Positions 29,701 to 40,841 of a stretch of 64,000 bases of DNA are shown here, in pieces. Each line of letters opens with the position of its first letter. The first letter of the stretch is position 1. The translations under genes and the position numbers were made by a program. Below the pieces are notes generated by a model that did not search any database, was not told the origin of the DNA, and saw only the letters and a list, made by a program, of their open reading frames with translations. Origin of the DNA: Rhopalosiphum padi. Its lineage: Eukaryota; Arthropoda; Insecta; Hemiptera; Aphididae. The DNA lies in contig NC_083597.1 of the NCBI RefSeq assembly GCF_020882245.1, forward strand, positions 63,032,152 to 63,096,151, written 5' to 3'.

Positions 29701-31726
29701 GGGAGGAGAGAGGAGTACATTACGTTTTCCTTTAAATGTTAACACTATTAACACTATATTTCCAATCAATATAGAGAACAAATGTATAATTCATAAATTT
29801 AAATTGTATTATAAAGTAGTCAGCAGTGCAGTAGCATAGGAAACTCCACACCACCCATAACCTATCAATGACAATCGTTTGGCGTGAGACAAACTTACGG
29901 AACCAGTAGCTTTACAAAATTTATCAGAGCAGTAACTAGGATGAGGCGAGCGAGGCGCCTAATGGGGGGCATAAAAATATTAAATGATTAACTTAGATTT
30001 TCCATCGATCCGTAGATATAATGTTGAGAATTAAATCATTTGGGCTAAAAATTGTATTTCTTGTTTTGCTCGAAACCTAATTACTAAGTTTCAGATATTT
30101 CCGACTCTTATTAAGAAATATTAAAAATTGCAAATGTATCGCCCCCACCACCCAAGTGGCACATTACTAGAGTTCTGCCTCAGGATAAAAAATGGATAGG
30201 TATGACTCTGAAATATATATACAATAATAATACACAACGAACGATTATATAATATGACGTAAATATTATGATAGAATTTGTTTTTCGTTCCTTATAACTA
30301 GAAGATATTCTATATTAAAATTTATTCGGAAGGATTAGATTTTTTTTATTTATTTATTACAAATTAGTGAAAGTTGATATTAAAAAATTTTAAATGCTAT
30401 GTCGTAGATAAAGTACTTCTTTGTGTATTTTGAACGTTTGGTAAAGCTATAGATAGGTATTGTAAAACTGTCTCCGTAAGTTTTTTCCGCGCTAAACCAG
30501 TTTTATATATTAAAATCTCGTCTCAACCATTGTTGACACTGATATAATACAACTTTTAAAATACATACTTTGAGTTAATATTTTAAGTTTCCTCTAATTT
30601 TCATTAAAATTGATTATATAAAACTTGATTATACGCATCCTCTAAATATTGCCAGTTAGACTAGTAGGTATAGTACTAGTATAAATTGTAGAAGGGAGTG
30701 GGCGGACTAAGATTTTCGTCCTTCAATTTGCTTATTTACATCGGCCATAAAGTATTCAGTGCGACACTGCTCATGTGTTCACTTATTGTGATTATATATT
30801 TATATACTATTTACATATTGTTGTTTAACTAATTATTGTGATTTTCGCATTTTAGCGACAAAGCCAACTACAAAGAAACATTGAAAGTCCTTAGCGAAAT
30901 GGGCATCAACGACCCATCGTTGGTTGACTGCGCCAACGTACGATACATTTGCGAATGCGTGTCCAGGCGGTCGGCGCATCTGGTGTCTGCCGGTCTGGCC
31001 GCCCTTCTCAATAAAATGGACGAGAAGTCCGTTACGATTGGCGTCGACGGTTCGGTTTACCGTTTCCATCCTTACTTCCATAAACTCATGGTGGAAAAGA
31101 CCAAACAACTGACCAAATCCGACATCAAAGTGAGTAAAAGATAGGATAGTGTAAACTCCCTAGTTATATATGTTAAGATAACGTGGTTTTTAATAGTTTT
31201 TTCGTTTAAATTTAGAGGTGGTAAATATGTGTGAGTTAGGTATAATTGTTACCTTTTCTTTTTTTTACCTTAAATAATTATTTGTTGTTAAATATAAGTC
31301 CTTATGGATTATACTTTACAATAATGATTGTTTTAAATTATTTAATTAACTTAAACATAATGAAACAACCAATCTTTAAGTTAATACTAGGAAATTACTA
31401 CTAGTCTATTGTTTATTATTTACAAACATAAGTATTGTATTAGAATAAAATGTTCTATATTATTTTTTTTTTTATTTATATTTATTAAATTGTTTAACAA
31501 TTTAATATCATATAATTGCTATTATAATATCGTTTTTATATACAACTATGATTATATGATTCTTTTGGATAAGATTTAAGAATTAAGAACAATTTTTTTT
31601 TTTTTAATTTTGCAGTTTGACCTGATGTTGTCCGAAGACGGAAGTGGTCGTGGAGCTGCCCTTGTTGCTGCTGTAGCTGTCAGGGATGAATTACCGTCCA
31701 TGACCAATGGATTCTCGACAAAATAA
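15090..31726 (+). CDS. Hex: Hexokinase (ATP:D-hexose 6-phosphotransferase), spliced gene
   Basis: This gene phosphorylates glucose and other hexoses with ATP in the cytosol, the entry step of glycolysis and of trehalose, chitin and pentose-phosphate metabolism. Exons 1a-2-3-4-5b-6-7-8-9 join in frame to 485 residues, normal for a single-domain insect hexokinase; with exon 5a the product is 488. In order: the phosphate-1 loop LDLGGTNFR (96-104), the sugar-binding LGFTFSFP (162-169) and TKGF (184-187), the catalytic Asp221 in LNDTTGT, the phosphate-2 loop VGTGCNACYVE (from 242), the adenosine motif VDGSVYRFHP (421-430) and a C-terminal SEDGSGRGAA. All introns are GT-AG. The first ATG has A at -3. 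Intron 1 is 10.6 kb and holds alternative first exons. Family identity is certain; isoform usage is inferred. Confidence 0.97.
17622..17654 (+). CDS. Hex: Possible alternative first exon 1c of hexokinase
   Basis: A short open exon, MISISSAGPVK, begins at an ATG in the context GGCGGC and ends in AAG before a GTACTT donor, in phase 0, so it would join exon 2 in frame. It lies in a GC-rich island containing GGGGCGG. The donor is weak and the exon only 11 codons, so chance is a real alternative. Confidence 0.3.
19600..21350. other. GC-rich block in hexokinase intron 1
   Basis: This part of intron 1 has much higher GC and CpG content than its surroundings and several overlapping open frames on both strands. 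None shows a recognisable domain or consistent splice sites. It may hold enhancers or an unrecognised first exon. A short (GGT)n run lies near 20.36 kb. Confidence 0.3.
23903..23912. promoter_or_regulatory. NRF1/ewg-type palindrome GCGCATGCGC
   Basis: A perfect 10-bp palindrome matching the NRF1 (insect Ewg) consensus lies 424 bp upstream of the alternative first exon 1b in a CpG-rich segment (about 23.4-24.7 kb). NRF1 sites are typical of TATA-less housekeeping promoters. Its use here is inferred. Confidence 0.4.
24336..24422 (+). CDS. Hex: Alternative first exon 1b of hexokinase (29 codons)
   Basis: The exon starts at an ATG directly after a (GCC)5 run, an excellent initiation context, and ends in ACC before a consensus GTAAGT donor, in phase 0, so it splices in frame to exon 2. 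The peptide begins MCIVIHPILRALYGLFTG, a hydrophobic and weakly amphipathic stretch, followed by a Ser-rich linker. It would give a 480-residue isoform with exon 5b. Mammalian HK1 and HK2 use a hydrophobic N-terminus to dock on mitochondria, and a similar role is possible here. Confidence 0.72.
25778..25940 (+). CDS. Hex: Hexokinase exon 2
   Basis: Starts IKEDCKSLLLSNEQLTTLM after a TTTTTAG acceptor and ends in PNGT plus one base (phase 1) before GTAAAA. It holds the start of the small lobe. Reading on into the intron, as a simple ORF would, adds only Lys-rich intron sequence. Confidence 0.95.
26000..26142 (+). CDS. Hex: Hexokinase exon 3 (phosphate-1 loop)
   Basis: Encodes ERGKFLALDLGGTNFRVLL and the following strand. 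The 59-base intron before it is very short, and the acceptor is TTCTTCTAG. Ends in phase 0 before GTAATT. Confidence 0.96.
26210..26428 (+). CDS. Hex: Hexokinase exon 4 (sugar-binding segment)
   Basis: Encodes 73 residues including LGFTFSFP and SWTKGF, the hexose-contacting segments, and ends in KRRK before GTAAAT, in phase 0. The next intron separates it from two competing exons. Confidence 0.96.
26571..26679 (+). CDS. Hex: Hexokinase alternative exon 5a
   Basis: Encodes GLNLRLTAVLNDATGTLMSC followed by a 16-residue tail ending GLIV, in phase 0 to 1. The catalytic Asp in LNDATGT is kept. Compared with exon 5b it is three codons longer, in the loop between the catalytic Asp and the phosphate-2 strand. 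Its acceptor AATGTAG has a poor pyrimidine tract, while the donor GTAAGT is strong, as expected for a regulated exon. Confidence 0.85.
27700..27799 (+). CDS. Hex: Hexokinase alternative exon 5b
   Basis: Encodes DVEIDVCGILNDTTGTIMSC followed by AWKNPNTKIGLIV, in phase 0 to 1, the form closest to the usual hexokinase sequence in this region. The acceptor TTTTATTAG and donor GTATGT are good. Using 5a and 5b together would add 209 bases and shift the frame, and skipping both would also break it. Confidence 0.92.
29062..29251 (+). CDS. Hex: Hexokinase exon 6 (phosphate-2 loop)
   Basis: Encodes GTGCNACYVEKVENAELF through NPGQQ and ends in phase 2 before GTAATA. It includes the NTEWGAFGDDG segment that contacts glucose. 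Codons are noticeably more GC-rich than the flanking introns. Confidence 0.96.
29354..29509 (+). CDS. Hex: Hexokinase exon 7
   Basis: Encodes RFEKMISGMYMGEIVRLAI through SYVSDIE, the large-lobe helices. The 102-base intron before it ends in GTTTTAG. Ends in phase 2 before GTACTA. Confidence 0.96.
30856..31129 (+). CDS. Hex: Hexokinase exon 8 (adenosine motif)
   Basis: Encodes 91 full residues from SDKANYKETLKVL to KSDIK and carries the VDGSVYRFHP adenosine-binding motif. The acceptor is ATTTTAG and the donor GTGAGT. Ends in phase 0. Confidence 0.96.
31616..31726 (+). CDS. Hex: Hexokinase exon 9 (C-terminus)
   Basis: Encodes FDLMLSEDGSGRGAALVAA through GFSTK and the TAA stop. The acceptor follows a long T tract and TGCAG. 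The SEDGSGRGAA segment closes the ATP pocket. Confidence 0.96.
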   Translation, partial: FDLMLSEDGSGRGAALVAAVAVRDELPSMTNGFSTK

Positions 31727-32231
31727 TTAGTGGTATCCAACTAGTGTGTTGAAGTTGTTACCAAAAATGCTCGAAGTACATTAAACATTATTTTTAGCAT
31801 TATTTGATTTGATTTTTTTTTTTTAAGAAAAAAAACGTTGGTGCTAACGCTAAATAAGTGTCCCTTAGGCGTATTTTATTCACTTAACAGCGTGAGTCTT
31901 GTATGTCTTAGAGTGTTGTCATTGTTGTTGAGTGTTGAATCCTGATTGTTCATTGTTAAATATGTTTTTTTTTTTTTAGATATTACTATATTAGTTAATA
32001 ATACATTTATATTTATATAAAATCAGCACTATAAATGTATCCATTATAATTTTTTATACCAATAATATATTATTAATATGTATGTATGAAAGAAAAAACA
32101 AAGAAAAAAAAGTTTTATCTATGTTTTAGTTTTATATAAAGAATCTACAATATACATGTTATATAATTGATTTATAAATCTCGGGTGTTATGTATCTATG
32201 ACAATAATAGTGATAAAGCCCAATGTAAGCC

Positions 32232-32262
<31 letters not shown>

Positions 32263-32810
32263 ATTATATGTACGTGTATGTCTAGTTTCAAATCGTTCCA
32301 TCAATTTGATTTTTACCATTATCATTGCTGTTGAACATGAAATTAGTTTTATTATAATTTGTATTTATTTTATTATTGCTGTTTATTTTAAATTATTTTT
32401 CTTAACTTATCATACTGATAATTTTAGTTACAGACAGTACCTAAATTCAATATTTTTTTTCGCTGGATGATATAATTTATTTTTTATTTTTTTTTATATA
32501 ATAATATGTATCTATAAAAAATTAATATCTTATCTCCTTTAAAACCAATATATAATATGATAATTTATATCATTACTTATTTGTACTTAAGGTTGTATTT
32601 AGTGAAATGCTAATTTATAATATATTATTATATAATACACACATTGTTTAAAATGTAAAAGCTTCAGTTACTTAGTTTGGTACTTAATCAGTACACTAAT
32701 TGTAAAAATATTAAATAATAACTATAAACAAATTCTTGAATATTTTATTGTTGAAACTTATTAAGTAAAATACTAATTTTGAAAATAAAAATCGGTAACC
32801 AAAATATTGA
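31727..32810 (+). other. Hex: Probable hexokinase 3' UTR
   Basis: AT-rich sequence after the stop codon with poly-T and (TTA)n runs and no gene. The first clear AATAAA in the plus direction that I noted is at 32784-32789, which would give a 3' UTR of about 1.08 kb. The 90-codon open frame at 32198-32470 is low-complexity and membrane-like by chance. Confidence 0.4.
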
Positions 32811-35800
32811 ACATTGTTTTTAACATTATTTATTCCTTTAATATTTGAGGTTCTTTTTAACCATTTAAACCAAAACAACTGGGGTATGGCATGGCTTAGT
32901 GTTAGTCACTAAACAGTGCTGCAGTCAAAACATTCAAAACCATCCGGTATTTCTAACTCTCGGATGATTGTTCATGCGGGTTATTAGCCACAAAGCCAAG
33001 TGCAATATACAGAAACACATGTTCCAAAAACCTACCAAACCATAACAAACATAAAAATTCCACAGCTAATGGCCCAAGTTTTCGGAACAACAACTATTAT
33101 ATTCATGCAGTCAAACTAAAATATATTTTTACGTCTTAGTATAATTTTAAAGAACAGAAGTTAAAGGTTTTTTTCATTTCACTTTTACTGCGCCCAGCAA
33201 TAATTAAAACAAAATAAAAACATGAACACCTATATGTTGATCATATGAAAAATAATCAAATATTTATCAATGTGAGAAATACATTATGTAGTACAATAAA
33301 TGCTCGATAATTCGAAATTCAGAAAACCAAACTTAAAATTCAATTCATAGAGGTTTTCAATTAATAAAGTGTTCGTATTTAAGAAAGTTAAAAAATATTT
33401 ATTATTTATTACCTATACCTACTTATTTTGATATTTATTACGTATTATATTTCATTAAAATATCTGTGATCTTTTGACGTGATAAATTATTGGTCACACG
33501 CAATCTGGTCCATAGCGTTATCTAACTTACTAATAAGTGATAACCTTGAAAATTAAATAACATTTTTCTTCGTCTATTTATGATTACTCAAAAAATTTTG
33601 CATCTTTCGACAATATTACAGTATCTAACCAATTATTCTTCTTCGTCATCACCATCATCTTTCATCGGGATCGTACCGTATTGATTGGACGTAGTATATT
33701 TGAGATTGTATAATTTGATCGTCAGTAAAAGTACTAGAAAAGTTGAGAAAAAAAGTTTGTCAGCTGTGACATTAACATTAAAGTGAACAAATTATTCAAA
33801 TGATACAAAACATTCAGATCTATTCCACGTGTTCAGCAGATCTTTTAATCTTTAATAAAACTGCAAGTTCTAAAGCAATTCGCGATGTTTTTTTTTATTA
33901 TTCTTATTATAATTACAAGGTTCAATCGCATTGATCAATGATCATTGACAGCATATAATTAGTATATTGGTTTTTACTACATAATAAGGATACAACTTAT
34001 ATATATATATATATATATATAACATCGAATTAAATAATAAGTAAATAGATAAAAATCAAAAATTAAAAATATACATAAGATACGTACATTTTTGTTTTTG
34101 TTCTGATTATATGATTTTATGTAAATTAGCGTCCTTGGTGGATTTTAAGCTATAAATGTTTATAATAGATTCTGTATGATGGTCTGTGTACTAACATTTC
34201 CTTATATACTTTACAGTTTGCATACCATTTTAATAGCAACAAGTAAAGACATTTTACACGACCAACAGCATCAGTTCAAAACTGTTCGTACCTATAACTT
34301 CCTTCTGCAGATACGACATATCGTTTTAACTTTTTTTTGTTATTTCCTGTTTTAGTAGTTGGAGAGTCGAAATGGTGTTGGAAGGTTAAAATTAATATGT
34401 ATTATTATTAATAATATTTTCAAAAATTTAATTTTAGGATTATAGTTACATAATATATTACTGATAAACTATATAATAATATTTTATCACCGTCGTTATT
34501 AATTTCATTACGAGTAAGCCAATTGAACTATTTGAACTACTTTTATTTACATTTTTTTGAGCTTACATAATACAATAAAGAAGTTCGAAATATCGATGAA
34601 CTAAGAGTTTAGTTCGATTTATGGCGTTTTTCAATTGTATGGAGTCAATACTTCGTGCCTTCGTGCTAAATTAAATACCTATATTCATATAGTTTGGGTA
34701 TAACTATAAAAAAACTACTAAAAGTGATAGTAAATTAAACAAACTTCGTGAAGTCCGATTGTAATCGAGAAAAAATTGTTGAATTCATAAATTTCTGGAC
34801 TAGGCTAAATTAGGAATCACTCTTTCTATTTAAAATCTGATGTGTCCAAAATAAATATAAATACATTGCAATTATTTCACGGAAATTATAAATTAACATC
34901 TTAATTTTAACTTTTAAGGTTTTCTTTAAAATTTTAAATTTTAAATCGACTTTCTTAATAGCATATAAATGTTTTGTCAAATAATTCATACATATACATT
35001 AAAAATGAAAATCGGACGTTGTGTAATAATTGACCACCGACTAAAACGTATGAAAAATACGTGCGCTACGATCACACTTTGATCGCAAATTTTAACCGTG
35101 CGAAATGCACACCAAGTACATATAATATCACGATGAGCGAATTTCATAGTGCCCTGGTAGTCAGTGTACCCACGGCGCGTGTCACGAAACGGTTATTATA
35201 GTGTATATACTTTTTTTGTTCCGCGCGCAAACTCGACGAGAAAAGTCAAAGGCAAACGAAAATGTTGCCAATCTCGTTACTATAGTGTCGTGTGTACTCG
35301 TGTAGATATATTATATAGATCAATATAGATCCCGTCATGAGCCTACTGCCTATAGACAGGAAGATAATTTTGTTCAATGATATATTTTCTAATTAATAAA
35401 TTATATTTTATATAATATATTAGTATATTACCCTCAATGATGATTGACTACAGGCGTCTAAAATTCAATGTTGGCCGTTGAGTGAGATACTTTTATAAAA
35501 TAATTAAATTTTTTACTCGTTACTCAAATAAAATTGTTACACGATTATTTTATATTTTAACCAAAAAAATTAACTATCTATACGTTATTATACATTTCAA
35601 AAAATAAGAGTTCACGGATAACTCTAATTTCTTATTAATTTTTATTCATCAATCGACATAAATATAGAAATAGTAGGTATATATATTATATTAGAACTTA
35701 AGAATATTTTTAAAATGGCGAAATAGTAAATATTCATAATAACTAATAACTAATAAGATATAAATATATAAAAACAGTAAATACAGAGAATAATAATTAC

Positions 35801-36667
35801 GCGTATACTAAATCGTACAATTCATTTTTCACATTAAATTAACTGAATAAGTGTATTTGCATATAGACCATATAGTTTTCAAAAACAAAATCCAAGTACT
35901 GTTTACGATCTTAATGTCTCAATGACTCAATAATAACAATATAAACACTTTTTATGAATATTTTAACGTTACACTCAAACACACGAGTGTTATAGCCTAT
36001 AGATAGTAGACAACTGTAATCATAGGTAATACTATTATATACATATTAATATATTCTACAATAATATACTATTATATTATATAATGTACATCAATACATA
36101 TATACTTAAATGAGCATATTATTATGGCGCTTTATATCATTTCATATAGCTACCATTTAATTTAATGTTGTATTGTACTCGATAGTAGGTGTATTCAATT
36201 TCATTACCTATGCTATACAAATAGACTCAGATATTTTAAATTGAACGGGTTTTTTATTAGTCGCTTTGCATAAGTGTTCTAAAACCCAACGTTTTTGCAA
36301 TATATTATGGAAATTGTTATTAAATCCAAAACAGGGATTATCAATCTACCACAAAGGAAGTAGATAAGTCATAAGTATCCGGTACCTATGTTTATTTCTT
36401 TCGACATTCGTATAGGTCGTAAAGGAACGTTAGGCATAGTAGAAGGCTAACCTTTAAAGACTAATAACTAATAAGTAATAAGCATAATAGAAATAAAATT
36501 TAAAATTTTTCAAACTTATAGTACCTATATATTATTTAGGATGTGGTCATTAATAATTAATACATACTTATGATTCATATTTTAATTGAATAATCTTTCA
36601 AAGTTGATAGGGAGAACTAAAAAAAATAACTTTACGTATTATGTAGTAACAAACTAACAAACTGAAG
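32811..36667. other. Intergenic DNA, no gene seen
   Basis: AT-rich sequence between hexokinase and the inverted-repeat element. It contains a (TA)n run near 34.0 kb and a somewhat GC-richer patch at 35.03-35.34 kb. Nothing coding is supportable. Confidence 0.55.
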
Positions 36668-36870
36668 AACGGAGATAAACACAATACTAGCTTGAAAAAT
36701 TGTGTTGACAACCAATCTGATTTCCAATTCGTCAAATAACAAATACGTTATTTAAAAAAAACACTTACATTCTCGCGCTCTAGATTGCACGTAATATCGT
36801 ATCTATCATTATAACTTGACAAATTAATCTGTTTTCGTTATATTATTATAAAGTACTTCTTGTTCGAGCC

Positions 36871-37434
36871 ATGGAATTATTGAAATTTACTCAGAACTGT
36901 CATCTGACGATGCGCCAACCGACAGGAACGGATCTGAAGATTGTCATTAACAGCGAGCTGACAGTGCACCCGCGTACTTGCACCGCGGGTAAAAAATCAT
37001 ACCCGTGCGGCGTATGCGGCAAGCGGTTCATAAGTAACAGCGTACTGACCATACACCAGCGGTCGCACACCGGCGAAAGACCGTACGATTGTGACCAGTG
37101 CCATAGGTCGTTCACTCACAAAAGCAACTTAACCAGGCACATGCGGGTGCACACAGGCGACAAACCGTACGGCTGTCACGTTTGCGGAAAGTCGTTTACC
37201 CGGAAATGCAATTTGATCAGACACGCGCAGACGCACGAGGATAAAAAACCGTACCGTCACTGCGGCGGATGTGACGAGAAGTTTAGTTTGAGTGATGACA
37301 CGCCGACGTTACCGGGCGGACGCGTCACGCGAGCGAGAGGCCGTGCCCGCACAGCAGTAATAACGTCCGAGATGGAATGCAAGACCAGCGGTTTGACGGT
37401 ACACCAGCGGACCACTGTGACCGTACCACTGTGA
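36871..37434 (+). CDS. C2H2 zinc-finger protein, left-arm copy
   Basis: This single-exon 187-residue ORF has three well-formed C2H2 fingers: C46/C49/H62/H66, C74/C77/H90/H94 and C102/C105/H118/H122. They are joined by TGERPY and TGDKPY linkers, so it probably binds DNA in the nucleus. A fourth finger from residue 128 keeps CxxC (C131, C134) but has lost its histidines, and residues 10-43 and 168-182 look like further eroded fingers. The 40-residue stretch after finger 3 is Arg-rich. It differs from the right-arm copy only at residues 5 (Lys here) and 14 (Met here). Codon composition is far more GC-rich than the surroundings. Function is unknown; it may be a host gene captured by the element or an element-encoded DNA-binding factor. 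Confidence 0.85.
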   Translation: MELLKFTQNCHLTMRQPTGTDLKIVINSELTVHPRTCTAGKKSYPCGVCGKRFISNSVLTIHQRSHTGERPYDCDQCHRSFTHKSNLTRHMRVHTGDKPYGCHVCGKSFTRKCNLIRHAQTHEDKKPYRHCGGCDEKFSLSDDTPTLPGGRVTRARGRARTAVITSEMECKTSGLTVHQRTTVTVPL

Positions 37435-37601
37435 CGTGTGCAGATGAGGCAAGTAAGCAAGTTAGTTCACTCGTTGTGATGGTCCGACGAGTTACAATAA
37501 AAGGACGATGTTTTTGTTTCTGCGGACGTGTCGGCAAGTTGCGCGACGCCGTCTGCTATAAAAGCAGCGTGTTCGACGAAAATAATGCCTGTGACAGTTA
37601 A
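37377..37601 (+). pseudogene. Frame-shifted tail after the left-arm zinc finger
   Basis: An open frame in another register overlaps the end of the zinc-finger ORF and continues for 55 codons past its stop. Just past the zinc-finger stop, another register reads YHCDVC, the start of an ordinary finger, and ACCACTGTGACCGTACCACT looks like a small imperfect tandem duplication. The ORF end is therefore probably a frameshift scar. The same open tail is present in the right arm with two visible changes. Confidence 0.4.
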
Positions 37602-37782
37602 TAACTAACATGTGTATAGAGTGTTATTAAAATAAATACAGTTATATTTATATGTTTCGATGTTTTATATTATTTATTAACGTTTGTAGCGAAAACCATT
37701 TAGTCGTTGTTCGTCTTTATTTGTAATAAACAAGCACAGCTATATAGATAAATCACAAGAGTAGTATACAAGATAAAAATAC

Positions 37783-38667
37783 AATATAAAATAATGATTG
37801 CCAAGTTAAAGAGGAGAAATTCACACTGTATAAATGGTAACGATGATAAGACCCTATTTACATATATCGCCATATTACTTCCTCTTGAAAAAAAAATGAC
37901 CTGTTTTTTGACGAACGCTTCCCTGCAGTAAAGCATTTGGCTGGCTTATCAATTTATCATAAAAGAACGTTATCGTATAGTTAAGATACCATAAATCCCG
38001 CCAATTTCGAATTGTAAAATAAACGTAAATTATCAAAAAATAATAGTGTTAATATTTGAATAAATACTATTATACTAAATATCAACAATATTGTCGATTG
38101 CGCTGACTTTTGTCTGTTAAATTAACTGTGTAATATTATTTTATATTTCAATTTTTATTTTAACACTATTTAATATTATTTAATATTATATTATATTATA
38201 ACATAACTGTGGAGCTAAAATAGATTACTTTTGATTTAAAAGGTAATATAATGTATAGTTTTATAAATTCTTTACATTTGGTGAATATAAATTATATGTA
38301 CTAATGTATGTGGTAGATGATAGTGGAACAAATGAATAGTGTTGTAATGGAGACTGGAGTTCTTAAACATAATTACTTTATTACATATTAATTACAAGAA
38401 AAGCAGTTGTTTTTTTTTTTATTACTAGATGGAGTTGAAGGTCTCAATATTCTAGTTATTTCTTTAAAATATTTTTTTTATAAAACAAAAATAGGTACAA
38501 CAGTTGTGTTTGTAACACACTCCATCATAGGTAACCATATGATCAAATGACTGGTGAATATTAATATATTCATTGTTTTCGCTATCAATTATGCAATCTT
38601 TTTTTTTTTTGAGTATAAACGCATTTGGCCAGTAAATTTGTTTTGGATATTAACATTTTCAACTGTA
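37783..38667. other. Non-coding interior between left arm and MULE 3' end
   Basis: AT-rich, without a supportable frame. It would be the 3' flank of the transposase inside the element. Confidence 0.5.
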
Positions 38668-40647
38668 TTAAGATGAAAATACAAAAATTTTGTTCAACAT
38701 ATTTATGATATCATCCAATTTTTTATTAAGTAGCATGTATTCCTCCTTACTAACTTCACTTGTAGCACATAGACTACGGATAAGTTCTACTTTATTTGTA
38801 ATTTCTCTACTGATGACAGGTGTGCTAGGTGTATTACGTTTAATAGAAGGCTCAGAGATCATCTCTATCAATTCATCTTGTTCTCCAATAATTGTATCTT
38901 CCAAATAAAATCTATTGCTGCTGTCATGGGGTAATTTGTTGAATGTTTGTACACAGGCATGTATATGTTTACAAATATTTAGTTTAATTATATTGTCTAT
39001 ACATTCGCATGTAAATGTGTGTATGCAAATATTACACACTGACAGTGGCGCAACTTGATAATAAGGGGCCTATGTGAAAATTTCCAGACCGAAATACCTA
39101 ATAATAAAAATTAAAAACAGTCATACCTTATTAAAACTTTTAAAAATATTGTTTTCTCATATGTCATAGTATTGATTAATTAATATAATTATAATTTTTA
39201 TTAGTTAAATTTTTTTTTTTTTTATTTAAAATTAAACATAAAAATTAACTTTTGTTTTACGGCAGCAAGATTTTATTTGTATCCAATTCATTATTATTAG
39301 ATACCTAGTAATACAAAAATTCTATAGATAGATAGTTGTTTTGTCTTATTTTCGTCAGACACACAGGTAATATTGTCACAAGTCATGACCTACACAGTAC
39401 ACACACCAACATAATTATGTATAATAATAAAAGAAGTTTCAAATTTTCAATTATAGTGTATACTCTAACTCTTTATCCGCATTTCGGACCTATACTGTAT
39501 TACGATACACTTAACTGTTTTCTCACATAAGTACTCGTAATTTGAATTATTCTCTAATTCAAAAGAGTAAAGACATCATTATTTATTATATTAAAACAAA
39601 TATTATAATATGTGTATATTACAGATTATAGTAAAGGAATATCGTACATGAGTTTTTTAATCTAGGGGCCCCTCAAGACCGGGGGCCCTGTGAATCGCAC
39701 ACCCAACAATCCCGGCTAATTGCGCCACTGCACACTGAACGTTTCAAACAGAGTTCATTGCATGTTTCATCAGCTCTGGTAACACAATATTTTTCAGAGG
39801 GATTTGTTAACGAATTTACTATCCATGATTGTCCACCTTCAAGGATCTGGATTTTATCTGATGAAATCAACTCACTGCATTTATGGCTTTCATGAATTTT
39901 TCTACTTTTAGAATTTGATGCATTCTTTGCTACTTTGATGAGTCTTTTAAACATACTGTCACGAACTAACTTCATTACTGCATTAATTGTTTTATCGATG
40001 CGCTTACATTTTTTACCTTCCAGGTAAATATGTTTCAAAACCTTATGATACGATTCTAAATACATGTTGGTGTTAATGCCAAGTCTCAAACGATAACAGT
40101 ATGCCTAGACTTCTGATCGTTTTGAATAATGTTGTATAAAATATGATCCTAATGCTGCAGTATCTTTGTCTTCTAATAAATCATTTATAAATGTATCTAG
40201 AGAAATTTTAAACTCATCAATAGATATCATTTGTAACAACACTCTCAAGGTTTTGTAAACGAGCGATTTTTTTTCAGATCCTCCACTAATCTTACTCAAA
40301 TTATCTCTCCAATTTCTATCAACATGCCAAGTACATAACAGCCTATCGTCAGTAGGTCCCATGACAACGGCCCAAGCGTTGTAAAATGCAGGCGCATCAT
40401 CTGACATAAACACTTTGGATTTTATGATGCCAACCTTAGTTTTAATTTGATTAAAAAATAATTTAAATATAGTTTCATGTACTCTATTTGAAAAACAAAA
40501 TGCAACAGGACAACCTGTTCCATATTCATCCACTGTCATAATGGTATATAGCTGAATGTCATAAGCATTAGTACCACGAGTCCCATCGATACAAATTTTA
40601 TTGGGACCAAACTTCAGTATTTTTATCTTGTATACTACTCTTGTGAT
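38668..40647 (-). pseudogene. MULE transposase relic, with SWIM zinc finger
   Basis: The open frame begins in the right-arm border (first codon after a TAA at 40648-40650) with KFGPNKICIDGTRGTN, the usual first catalytic Asp region of MULE transposases. A second acidic site follows in FMSDDAPAFYNAW, then LCTWHVDRNW, and a likely third acidic residue in TNMYLESYHKVLK. The C-terminal part (39039-38668) carries a SWIM-type zinc finger, CEC followed by CKH, and a coiled tail. There are three breaks: the 5' end is missing, TAG at 40105-40107 interrupts SEV-AYCYR where a Trp is expected, and a 688-bp insertion splits the gene after LCLKRSV. Removing the insertion and one target copy leaves the frame open across the joint. 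It cannot make an active enzyme. Confidence 0.88.
39043..39730. mobile_element. hAT-type non-autonomous element inside the MULE gene
   Basis: Ends are CAGTGGCGCAACTTG on the left and, reverse-complemented, CAGTGGCGCAATTAG on the right. The 8-bp target CACACTGA is duplicated perfectly at 39035-39042 and 39731-39738. The 688-bp interior has no transposase frame. Eight-base duplication and CAGTGGCG ends define the hAT superfamily. Confidence 0.93.
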
Positions 40648-40841
40648 TTATCTATAATATAGCTGTGCTTATTTATTAAAAATAAAGACGAACAACGACT
40701 AAATGGTTTTCGCTACAAACGTTAATAAATAATATAAAACATCGAAACATATAAATATAACTATATTTATTTTTGGTGAACACAAAACAATTTAATTAAG
40801 ATGGATGAGCAGTTAATAACACTCTATACACATGTTAGTTA

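Larger units (their letters stand above)
36668..37782 (+). repeat. Left arm of 1.1-kb inverted repeat
   Basis: The arm runs from AACGGAGATAAACAC to the inner boundary AAGATAAAAATAC. It matches the right arm by reverse complement with few substitutions (about 8 differences counted across the 564-base ORF). It carries about 200 bases of leader, the zinc-finger ORF and 350 bases of tail. Confidence 0.93.

Noticed and set aside
29930..30180. Possible hAT MITE in hexokinase intron 7
   Set aside because: The ends CAGAGCAGTAACTAG and CAGAACTCTAGTAATG look MITE-like, but they align poorly and the flanks show no 8-bp duplication.
36900..37115. Minus-strand ORF across the zinc-finger gene
   Set aside because: Antisense shadow of the repeated C2H2 coding sequence; the same shadow appears in the other arm.
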